The translations under genes were made by a program, and so were the position numbers. This document shows positions 18,116-24,672 of a stretch of DNA of 24,685 nt, in pieces. The DNA comes from Symbiodinium natans (Eukaryota > Sar > Dinophyceae > Suessiales > Symbiodiniaceae). The stretch spans positions 1-24,685 of the forward strand of contig CAJNDS010001283.1 in assembly GCA_905221605.1 (NCBI GenBank), read 5' to 3'. Numbering within the stretch: position 1 is the stretch's first letter; each line of letters starts with the position of its first letter. The notes beneath the pieces were generated by a model that was not told the origin of the DNA, did no database searches, and was given only the letters and a program-made list of their open reading frames with translations.

Positions 18116-18312
18116 ATAAATTAAATTCCTCATACAAGTGATATACGTGAAATGGACCCAAAAGGTCCCTCTCACATATATGTATATATGGTCCCCTACT
18201 TCCTTCGAAGGGTTCTGAAGTATGGGCCCTTCGGGTTGTATATTTAAGCGGTATGTAAGGAGTCCCCACTTAAAGGGCCCATAGTAAGGGACCACGCAAC
18301 TAGCCTAAGATC
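18116..18312. other. Spacer with a small inverted-repeat element
   Basis: No gene. 18190-18200 and 18283-18293 are inverted copies at 10 of 11 positions (GGTCCCCTACT / AGTAAGGGACC). Inside, 18221-18231 and 18273-18283 are perfect 11-bp inverted copies (TATGGGCCCTT / AAGGGCCCATA). The element of about 104 bp could be a MITE-like remnant or a structured RNA. Confidence 0.7.
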
Positions 18313-18348
18313 TTTAGGGTTCAGGGTTATATAACCCTGAACCCTAAA
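18313..18348. repeat. Perfect 36-bp telomeric palindrome
   Basis: TTTAGGGTTCAGGGTTAT on the left half is followed by its exact reverse complement, meeting at a central TATA with no spacer. It marks the switch from the satellite block to the telomere-rich right arm. Confidence 0.97.
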
Positions 18349-18349
18349 A

Positions 18350-18398
18350 ATTCTAAACCCTAAACCCTCGAAACCCAAAATCCTAAACCCTAAACCTC
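18350..18398 (-). repeat. Degenerate telomere-type tract, C-strand
   Basis: CTAAACC, CCCTAAA, CCCTCGAAA and CCAAAATCC units just before the ATG of gene model E. Confidence 0.88.
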
Positions 18399-18400
18399 AA

Positions 18401-20460
18401 ATGGCCGCTGAGGTTGAAGCACATGCACACCCTGTGGCTTGCGAGCGCCTCCCGGCAGGAGGCGCGCCTGCGCTTTTTCCCGCATCCCCATGCCATGAAC
18501 CCCAGGGTTTAGGGTTTAGGGTTTAGGCTTTAGGGTTTAGGGTTTAGGGTTTAGGCACTCAATGCGCCAGCACCCTACATTCCTAAAGACCTATACCACC
18601 CTAGCAAGCCTAAACCCTCAACCTTAAAAACATCCCGAAGCCCTTTCACCTGACATTCCATGATTGGACTGCGCAGCGACCCTGCAATGGCCATTTTGAA
18701 ACCTAGTACAGTACCCTTACAAACCGCCTTGAGAACCAAACAGGAGCTACCCCTAGTTTCATTCCACAATAAACCCTAAACCCTATAGCCCAAAGCTTGG
18801 AGTCTATCCCCATGGAAGAGCGCGGGAAGGCTTGACTGAGGAAGAGTCCACTCACGATGAGTTCGGCTCCTCAGTCGTCTACGTGCCCTGCATGACCAGC
18901 ATCTCTGCACAAACTGCGGCGCAATTAAGCGAGGCACGCAAGGGAGGGTTCGGGGTTTAGGGTTTAGGGACTTGAGATCTGGGGTTAGGGTTTAGTGCTA
19001 CGTACCTCGACAGGGTTCGCGTTGAGCCCAGGATCCTAAATCCCGCCGAAGAACCCTAACGGCTAGCTGGAGAAAACACCAGGGCAGCTAAAGTTACCAC
19101 TGGTTGCGGGTCTTAGGTCTTAGGTTGAGGGCTCTAGGGTTCAAGGGTACCGTAAACCCTAAACCCTAAACCCTAAACCCTAAACCCTAAACCCTAAACC
19201 CTAAGTTTGTAAGCTGAGGCTTCGGGACTTTAGACGGGACTTTAGGGGTTTTCAGGCTCGGTAGTCGGAGCCGCCCTGCGCTTGGGGTAGTTGCAATTAT
19301 CGGGTTCTTAAGGGAGGGTTTAGGGTTTAGGGTTTAGGGTTCTGGGTTTAGGGTTCCGGGTTTAGCGTTTAGGGTTTATCATCGGGTTCTTAAGGGAGGG
19401 GGCCTCATGTGGGGTAGGTACCTAGGGAACCTTACAGAAGCTTGGGGAGCCTTAGGGAGTGCCGCAGGGCATCCACACAAGTGGCATGACGCAGCTGAAT
19501 ACCCTGAACCCTAAACCCTAAACCCTAAACCCTAAACCCTAAACCCTAAACCAGAGGTGCATCGAGCAAGGGTAACCATAGTGTCGTAAGATGTCGTGTG
19601 CGCCTCAGGGAGCAGTGGGGAGTGTTGGGGAACCTTGGGTTGCATACCCCCCTTGAACCCCCCTCCCTTCAGAACCCTAAACCTTCAAAGGGGCTTGTAT
19701 ACCTTAGGGTTTAGGGTTTAGGGTTTAGGGTGCTTAAATGGGGAAGCTTACTTCAGAACCCTTTGGAGAAGGTAAGGGACCATATATTCAGGGACCCTTC
19801 TAAACCCTTCTAAACCCTTCTAAACCCCCCTAAACCCCCCTAAACCCTAAACCCTAAACCCTAAACCCTAAACCCTAAACCCTAAACCCTAAACCCTAAA
19901 CCCTAAACCCTAAACCCTAAACCCTAAACCCTAAACCCTAAACCCTAAACCCTAAACCCTAAACCCTAAACCCTAAACCCTAACGATCGGCGCATTCCAG
20001 AGAGGCCCCCGTGCGGCTGAAGCTGCTGATCACGGAGGGCAGCTTTGTTGCAGATGCCGAGGCCCGCGAGGTTCTGAAGCAGAGAGCCCCTGGGCCGCTT
20101 GAGAGGTTTAGGGTTTAGGGTTTAGGGTTCGGGGTTTAGGGTTTAGGGTTTAGGGCCAGAGAGCGAGTTGGTCGTGGTTGAGAGGTGTAGGGTTTTGGGT
20201 AAACCCTAAACCCTAAACCCTAAACCTTAAACCCTAAACCTAAACCCTAAACCCTAACCCTAAACCCTAAACCCTAAACCCTAAATCCTAAACCCTAAAC
20301 CCTAAACCCTAAACCTTGGGACTATCGATTTAGAGGCTTCTGGCCCCACACGCTGTTGGGGTTCTTCATCTGCATTGTGCAAGACCAGAAGCCAGGAGCT
20401 CGAACTCCTCACCTAAACCTCTATTTGCTTAAGGAATCTCAAGAACCGCACCAAAAGTAA
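18401..20460 (+). CDS. Hypothetical gene E (seven-exon model, Met to stop)
   Basis: ATG at 18401 opens 35 codons (MAAEVEAHAHPVACERLPAG at the start) to a donor at 18507 that is the first GT of a TTTAGGG tract. Following exons: 18875-18947 (VVYVPCMTSISAQTAAQLSE), 19256-19286, 19609-19638, 19757-19771 (NPLEK, donor GTAAGG), 20005-20105 (APVRLKLLITEGSFVADAEA, donor at GTTTAGGG) and 20334-20460 (GFWPHTLLGFFICIVQDQ, TAA at 20458-20460). Phases agree throughout if the sixth exon uses the third of three AGs after CATTCC (20004). Exons 3-5 are short and weakest. Most exons have a CCCTAAA tract on the left and a TTTAGGG tract on the right. The predicted protein of about 160 residues is not recognised; a hydrophobic segment lies near its C-terminus. 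Chance assembly remains possible. Confidence 0.35.
18503..18556 (+). repeat. Telomere-type tract, G-strand
   Basis: About seven TTTAGGG units, one TTTAGGC variant. The proposed donor of exon 1 of gene E is its first GT. Confidence 0.95.
18557..18874. other. Candidate intron interior
   Basis: Lies inside intron 1 of model E. It contains decayed C-strand words (about 18603-18620) and a clean CCCTAAACCC pair at 18770-18786. An open stretch at 18788-18874 is in frame with exon 2, so that exon could be longer if a CCCTATAG acceptor near 18786 is used, but the phase then does not match exon 1. Confidence 0.4.
18948..18996 (+). repeat. Telomere-type tract, G-strand, short
   Basis: TTCGGGG, two TTTAGGG, then separated TTAGGG words. 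Confidence 0.88.
19153..19205 (-). repeat. Telomere-type tract, C-strand
   Basis: Seven perfect CCCTAAA units. Confidence 0.97.
19299..19400. repeat. 20-bp direct repeats flanking a telomere-type tract
   Basis: ATCGGGTTCTTAAGGGAGGG occurs at 19299-19318 and again at 19381-19400. The 62 bases between are almost wholly TTTAGGG-type units (with TTCTGGG, TTCCGGG and TTTAGCG variants). This resembles an insertion flanked by a target-site duplication, or a break-repair scar. Confidence 0.93.
19501..19552 (-). repeat. Telomere-type tract, C-strand
   Basis: CCCTGAA followed by six perfect CCCTAAA units. Confidence 0.97.
19704..19731 (+). repeat. Telomere-type tract, G-strand
   Basis: Four TTTAGGG-type units. 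Confidence 0.95.
19794..19984 (-). repeat. Long telomere-type tract with 10-bp variant edge
   Basis: Starts with three CCCTTCTAAA and two CCCCCCTAAA units (10 bp), then about twenty perfect CCCTAAA units. It is among the longest tracts in the window. Confidence 0.97.
20102..20155 (+). repeat. Telomere-type tract, G-strand
   Basis: Seven units with one TTCGGGG variant; its first GT is the proposed donor of exon 6 of gene E. Confidence 0.96.
20200..20317 (-). repeat. Telomere-type tract, C-strand
   Basis: About sixteen units with CCTTAAA, CCTAAA, CCCTAA and CCCTAAAT slips. With the preceding G-strand tract (44 bp away) it forms a large inverted pair inside the proposed last intron of gene E. 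Confidence 0.96.
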
Positions 20461-20488
20461 AAAACATACTCTTCCTTATGAGGGTAAT

Positions 20489-23400
20489 ATGCGGATTAGT
20501 ATCTTGGCTAGCAGCCTGTATTTTTGGGGCTTAAGCAAATGGCTCCCCCTTTCTTCCGTACCCTAATTGCTCAGCGTTCTTGACTGGAAGAGGGCGCGCG
20601 TTGGCCACTGAACAGAGGAGACAACGGCTAAGAGCTTGAGAGATCATGCTGCGAGTGCGCAAGCAAACCCTATAAACCCTATAAGCCCTATAGACCCTAT
20701 AAACCCTATAAACCCTATAAACCCTATAAACCCTATAAACCCTATAAGCCCTATAAACCCTGTAAACCCTATAACCCCTAAAGCCTAGCCTCTGCGCTGC
20801 CTTTCCCGCGACATTGTTACCTTCGTGCCCAGGTCCGCGCGCTGCGCCCGGCAAAGACGGTGCTGGTCGGGGCCCAGAGCTCCGCACAGATGGACCAGGC
20901 GGTTTAGGGTTTAGGGTTTAGGGTTTAGGGTTTAGGGTTTAGGGTTTAGGGTTTAGGGTTTAGGGTTTAGGGTGTGCCGAGTCTGACAAGCGGCTGCTTG
21001 CAGTTTTGCCTCTCAGGGGCGGGGGGGAGGGGGAGGGGGGTGGATTTTACTGGGTCTGGAAGGCCCCTGAATGGCCCCCTACGACCGTGACCTTCATGCC
21101 CTGGTTAGGGCCCCGAACAAGGCTCACTTCATTAGGGTTCAGCGGGGGGGAAAGGGGGGGAGGAGGGGGTGAGGAGGGGGTGAGGGGGGGGTGGGTACAA
21201 GGCAAACGGTGCGGGTTCACCGCCAGGGTTGGCGGACTCTTAAACCCTAAGCCCTACACCCTAAACCCCAAACCCTAAACCCTAAACCCCAAACCGCTCA
21301 GATGTACCATGCCTCTTGCACCCCTGAACCCTGCAAGCCGTCTTTCTGCAATACGAGGCCCCATTTTGAGTGGTGATGTGTGTGTGAGGGGGCTTGAGCC
21401 CAAAATATCTCAAAGTAGGACTAAACCCTTAAACCCTTAAACCCTCTAAACCCTCTAAACCCTCTAAACCCGAAATCGTCTTCAGACCCCCAAAGCTGGT
21501 GGTTGTCTACTTGGAGGCTTGTAGGGTGAGTGTTGAAAGCTGGAGGGTCATCAATTCTTCTGCACTCTTAGGTAGGATAAGGGGGAACCTTAAAAGGGAA
21601 CCCTTCTTTACCTAAACCGTCTATATTTTGAAGGGTCCCCTTAATCCGAAAGCTGAAGGGTCATCCCAAGTCTTCGGCACTCCACCGTTGGAGCCCCTGC
21701 ACCTGGGCTGAGGGTTTAGGGTTTAGGGTTTAGGGTTTAGGGTTTAGGGGTTTAGTGGTTTAGGGGTTTAGGGGTTTAGGGGTTTAGGGGTTTAGGGGTT
21801 TAGGGGTTTAGGGGTTTAGGGGTTTAGGGGTTTAGGGGTTTAGGGTTCAGGGCTTGCGGTTGAGGGTTCAGGGTTTAAGGTTTAGGGAAGAAGCTTTAGG
21901 CTTTGTATCAAGAAGGGCGTTCTGGAGTTCAAGAGCGTAGAAGCTTGAGGGCTCGTGGACCTCCCACGGAGACAGGCGCCTAAACCCTAAAAAACTAGAG
22001 CACCTGAACCCGAACCCTAAGCCCTAAACCCTAAACCCTAAACCCTAAACCCTAAACCCTAAACCCTAAACCCTAAACCCTAAACCCTAAACCCTAAACC
22101 CTAAACCCTAAACCCTAAACTTGAACCCCAGCCTGTCAGGTTTACAAGGAGCTCCAAGAGGAGGGCTTGGATGTCAGCTGCGCATACACGGGACCTCCGA
22201 GAGAAGGGGACGGATGGGTAGGGTTTAGGGTTTAGGGTTCAGGGTTCAGGGTTCAGGGTTTAGGGTTTAGGGTTTAGGGTTTAGGGTTTAGGGTTTAGGG
22301 TTTAGGGTTTAGGGTTTAGGGTTTAAGGGTTAGGGTTGAGGGTTGAGGGTTTAGGGTTTAGGGTTTCTCGCCGCGCCGCGACAGTAGATTTCATGCAGAG
22401 ATGGCGCCCCAACACACCCAGGGTGAGGGGGCGGCTATTTAATTTGGAGCCGCCACAACCGGAAAGGTTGGGTTGTTTTATTTCCAAACCTCCTGCTTAC
22501 GCAGGCATCCACCCCGCTTTTCTCCTTTTAGGGTTTCGGGCTAACGCCCTGAATTCCCACTTCCATCCTTTAAATAGAGGGTTTAGTGAGTTTGGTAGGA
22601 GATTTTTGTTTAGCTTCTAGGATTAGACGTCTCTTGGTCGGAGGCTCTGGCAGGATTGTTGTGCGAGCGACAGCATGCACTGATTGTAGCCGAACCTTTT
22701 GTCCATTTCGGCCCACCAGGGCGCGGTTTTAGACGCCCTGGCCATGCTGCATGTTGGATTTTGGGGATCTTGGAATCGTGCCGTAAATCCTAAGATGCCA
22801 CACCCGCAAGGACGTAAGCTTTCGTTCTTAGAGCCCGTGGCAGGACTGCTTGCCGCAGCAGCCGATCCCGCGCGCAATGCCACCTCCAAGCACCAAACTG
22901 GGGTTTAGGGTTTAGGGTTTAGGGTTTAGGGTTTAGGGTTTAGGGTGACCCTAAAGCCATCTTGAGATGCGTTGTAGAAGGTACTGGTGTTTTCGCATTG
23001 GTGCTGGCTGTTCTATAAACCCTAGCCTAAACCCTAGACCCCAACTAAACCCTAAACCCTATACCCCCAACAGCTGCCGTGCAACAGCGCACCTAAGTCC
23101 CCTAAGCCCGTAGAGCTTTGGCAGGTATCAGCAGCTGTCCCGCCCCTGTGCTCAGGTGTGGTCCTACCCAATATCCCTCCCAGCTCCCCGAAATCGCATA
23201 AGCAACCCTAACCCTCAACCCTAAACCCTAAACCCTAAACCCTAAACCCTAAACCCCCAAACCCTGAGCCCTAATTAAGCCATATAAAACCAACTCTGAA
23301 ACTCCACAGGAGCTCTAAGTCCACAGCCCGAAAGTCAACATCTTTGAGCTCAACCCCGAAACCCTGAACCCCAAAACCCCCAAAAAGCCTAAACCCTACA

Positions 23401-23947
23401 CCCTAGTCTAGGCCCGAAACCCTAAACCCTAAACCCTAAACCCTAAACCCCTAAACCCCTAAACCCCTAAACCCCTAAACCCCTAAACCCCTAAACCCCT
23501 AACCCCTAACCCCTAAACCCTAAACCCCCAAACCCCTAAACCCCTAAACCCTAAACCCTAGCAACAGTGCGGAACAAAGGTCTGCTCAACGGACATAGCG
23601 ACTGCACAACTCTAGACTCGCAGATGGTGTAATGTTTGGCGGTGCAGGGTTTAGGGTTTAGGGTTTAGGGTTTAGGGTTTAGGGTTTAGGGTTTAGGGTT
23701 TAGGGTTTAGGGTTTAGGGTTTAGGGTTTAGGGTTTAGGGTTTAGGGTTTAGGGTAGTTTAGGGTTTAGGGTTTTCGGGTTTAGGGTTAGGGCTTGTGAT
23801 AGGGTTGGTTTAGGGTTTCCTGTGGCTGAGGCTCATACCTTGTCGGATGTTGGCGACTTGTCTCGCAGAGGACCCGAAGAAGGAGCACAAACAAGCTTTG
23901 AGGACTCCAAGACTCCCTGCCAACCAAAAGCGAGAGAGCTCAAGCAG
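20489..23947 (+). CDS. Hypothetical gene F (ten-exon model, 3' end open)
   Basis: ATG at 20489 starts 23 codons (MRISILASSLYFWGL, a possible signal-like hydrophobic start) to donor GTACCC. Later exons: 20833-20901 (VRALRPAKTVLVGAQSSAQM), 21004-21086, 21486-21525 (PPKLVVVYLEACR, donor GTGAGT), 22140-22217 (VYKELQEEGLDVSCAYTG), 22399-22422, 22720-22902 (61 codons, LSFLEPVAGLLAAAADPARN within), 23074-23155, 23624-23648 and 23869-23947. All joins keep frame. Donors at 20902, 22903 and 23649 read GTTTAG and the one at 22218 reads GTAGGG, all at tract starts. Exon 8 could instead be terminal, since its frame runs to TAA at 23209-23211. The third exon's G-rich stretch is open in more than one frame. 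No family is recognised. The start is only 28 bp after the stop of model E. Much of this could be chance. Confidence 0.33.
20665..20788 (-). repeat. Telomere-variant array, 9-bp CCCTATAAA
   Basis: About thirteen 9-bp units of CCCTATAAA with CCCTATAAG, CCCTATAGA and CCCTGTAAA variants. It is the opposite-strand counterpart of the 664-863 array and gives the YRVYRV run in a minus-strand open frame that is not a gene. Confidence 0.96.
20902..20973 (+). repeat. Telomere-type tract, G-strand
   Basis: Ten perfect TTTAGGG units; its first GT is the proposed donor after exon 2 of gene F. Confidence 0.97.
21087..21240. other. G-rich spacer
   Basis: Contains GGGGGGGAAAGGGGGGGAGG (21139-21158) and GAGGAGGGGGTGAGG-type runs. 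Several G runs of three or more suggest quadruplex potential on the plus strand. A plus-strand open frame of about 90 codons (21006-21278, with WVWKAPEWPPTTVTFMPW) overlaps it and is an alternative to exon 3 of model F. Confidence 0.5.
21240..21296 (-). repeat. Telomere-type tract, C-strand, mixed units
   Basis: CCCTAAA, CCCTAAG, CCCTACA and CCCCAAA units. Confidence 0.93.
21421..21472 (-). repeat. Telomere-variant tract with 8- and 9-bp units
   Basis: CCCTTAAA units (8 bp) followed by CCCTCTAAA units (9 bp), each in a homogeneous block. Confidence 0.94.
21526..21710. other. Spacer with a 114-bp-offset direct repeat
   Basis: GAAAGCTGGAGGGTCATC (21535) and GAAAGCTGAAGGGTCATC (21648-21649) start two related segments of about 35 bp, both ending near GCACTC. 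Between them AAGGGGGAACCTTAAAAGGG forms small inverted words. No gene. Confidence 0.7.
21711..21890 (+). repeat. Telomere-type tract with 8-bp TTTAGGGG block
   Basis: Five canonical TTTAGGG units, then about thirteen TTTAGGGG units (one TTTAGTGG), then decayed TTCAGGG and TTGCGG words. Confidence 0.96.
22009..22120 (-). repeat. Telomere-type tract, C-strand
   Basis: About fourteen CCCTAAA units, with CCCGAA and CCCTAAG variants at the left edge. Confidence 0.97.
22217..22367 (+). repeat. Telomere-type tract with TTCAGGG block
   Basis: Three consecutive TTCAGGG units sit within about eighteen TTTAGGG-type units; TTGAGGG variants occur at the right edge. Its GTAGGG start is the proposed donor after the VYKELQEEG exon. 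Confidence 0.97.
22423..22719. other. Candidate intron without telomere tracts
   Basis: Lies between proposed exons 6 and 7 of gene F. It contains a strong acceptor-like CCGCTTTTCTCCTTTTAG (22514-22531) followed by an open stretch, which could be an additional or alternative exon. A 94-codon plus-strand open frame ends at 22620. GC-rich inverted words (GGAGCCGCC, GGTTGGGTTG) occur near 22446-22475. Confidence 0.4.
22903..22947 (+). repeat. Telomere-type tract, G-strand
   Basis: Six perfect TTTAGGG units; the first GT is the proposed donor of the 61-codon exon. Confidence 0.97.
23018..23067 (-). repeat. Telomere-type tract, C-strand, mixed
   Basis: CCCTAGC, CCCTAGA, CCCTAAA and CCCTATA units. 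Confidence 0.9.
23204..23273 (-). repeat. Telomere-type tract, C-strand
   Basis: CCCTAAC and CCCTCAA at the left edge, five CCCTAAA units, then CCCCCAAA and CCCTGAG. If exon 8 of model F is terminal, its stop TAA (23209-23211) lies inside this tract. Confidence 0.95.
23274..23380. other. Spacer between C-strand tracts
   Basis: Contains CTCCACAGGAGCTC and TCCACAG acceptor-like words; no open segment of note. Confidence 0.5.
23381..23563 (-). repeat. Telomere-type tract with 8-bp CCCCTAAA block
   Basis: Four canonical CCCTAAA units, about eight CCCCTAAA units (8 bp), CCCCTAA slips, then canonical units again. It mirrors the TTTAGGGG block at 21.74 kb on the other strand. Confidence 0.96.
23646..23820 (+). 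repeat. Long telomere-type tract, G-strand
   Basis: About fifteen perfect TTTAGGG units followed by decayed units (AGTTTAGGG, TTTCGGG). Confidence 0.97.
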
Positions 23948-23961
23948 GTCACCGGCTATTT

Positions 23962-24000
23962 CCCTAAACCCTAAACCCTAAACCCTAAACCCTCAACTCT
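23962..24000 (-). repeat. Telomere-type tract, C-strand
   Basis: Four CCCTAAA units and one CCCTCAA. Confidence 0.95.
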
Positions 24001-24059
24001 AAGGTCAAAGGCTCCTCTCGGGGGTGGTAGGTTTCAGTCTTTTTTTTGTTGGAGGTGGT

Positions 24060-24165
24060 AGGGCCGGGTTTCGGGTTCAGAGTTGAGGGTATAGGGTTTA
24101 GGGTTTCGGGTTTAGGGGTTAGGGTTTAGGGTTTTTGGGTTTAGGGTTTAGGGTTTCCCCCCCTG
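24060..24165 (+). repeat. Degenerate telomere-type tract, G-strand
   Basis: TTTAGGG units mixed with TTTCGGG, TTGAGGG, TTCAGAG and TTTTTGGG variants. Confidence 0.9.
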
Positions 24166-24361
24166 CGGCCCTGGCAACCCTGAAGGTGTTGGGTTCGGGT
24201 TTCGGCTTCAGGGGTTAAGTTCAGGGTTCAGGGCTCATTGTTCAGGGGGTCTAGGGGTCTAGAGGTTCAGGGTTAGGGATTCTGGGGTTGGGGTTTAGAG
24301 GTTAAGAGCTCTGGAGGTCCCTAACCCGAGCCATAGAGCCGAATCTAAGGTTCCAAGTATG

Positions 24362-24418
24362 GGCCCTAGATCCCTGAACCCTAAACCCTAAACCCTAAAC
24401 CCTAAACCCTAAACCCCC
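24362..24418 (-). repeat. Telomere-type tract, C-strand
   Basis: CCCTGAA followed by five CCCTAAA units, ending in a C run. Confidence 0.95.
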
Positions 24419-24454
24419 CCTAGAAGGGAATCTTAGTCTTATTCCCTCATATTA

Positions 24455-24560
24455 GAAGCAGGGTTTATATTTCTGTTCTTGGTGAGTGTATATAAGGTTC
24501 CTTTTTAATATTGGTGAGTGTATGTACTGGGTGGGGTACAAGAAATATATACCCTGCTTC
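24455..24560. repeat. 106-bp inverted-repeat element
   Basis: 20-bp ends at 24455-24474 and 24541-24560 are inverted copies with one mismatch (GAAGCAGGG... / ...CCCTGCTTC). The 66-bp interior contains TTGGTGAGTGTAT twice, about 32 bp apart. It could be a small foldback transposon or a structured RNA. Confidence 0.88.
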
Positions 24561-24599
24561 ATATAACCACAATATGTCCCTTATCTGGTTGGTGCTCAG

Positions 24600-24654
24600 C
24601 AAGGAAAGAAGGAATGAGTTGCGCGAGAAAAGCTTGACGGGGTTGCTGTTCTGA
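24600..24654 (+). CDS. Possible terminal exon
   Basis: After GGTTGGTGCTCAG, 17 codons (KERRNELREKSLTGLLF) run to TGA at 24652-24654. The start phase (one leading base) does not match the last placed exon of model F, so another exon would be needed between. Very weak. Confidence 0.15.
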
Positions 24655-24672
24655 GCATCGATGTGCGGGGAA

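Larger units (their letters stand above)
23948..24454. other. Degenerate telomeric region, no gene supported
   Basis: Holds a C-strand tract (23962-24000), a decayed G-strand tract (24060-24165), GGGTTCAGG and GGGTCTAGG words (24200-24310), and a C-strand tract (24362-24418). No open segment is convincing. Confidence 0.6.

Noticed and set aside
17972-18295. Minus-strand 107-codon open frame with Asn-Phe-Ile-Asn runs
   Set aside because: Derived from the AT-rich satellite units, extended by chance into the spacer.
18895-18947. CTNC zinc-finger-like reading of the 18875 exon in another frame
   Set aside because: That frame does not agree with the phase of the preceding exon, and only one Cys pair is present.
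20531-20887. Minus-strand 118-codon open frame with Tyr-Arg-Val runs
   Set aside because: The run is coded by the CCCTATAAA array; the rest is the antisense of plus-strand exon-like segments.
20833-20901. Resemblance of TVLVGAQSSAQMDQA to the C-terminal part of aldo/keto reductases or to a malic enzyme Rossmann segment
   Set aside because: Only a short stretch fits and neighbouring segments do not continue either family.
21486-21525. Resemblance of VVVYLEAC to the active-site Cys segment of legumain (C13) proteases
   Set aside because: The family expects Glu-Ser-Gly-Ser after the Cys, and no downstream exon-like segment supplies it; the match is too short.
21900-21936. Exon-like segment LCIKKGVLEFKS between CTTTAG and GTAGAA
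   Set aside because: Its start phase does not match the neighbouring segments, which already join directly to each other in phase.
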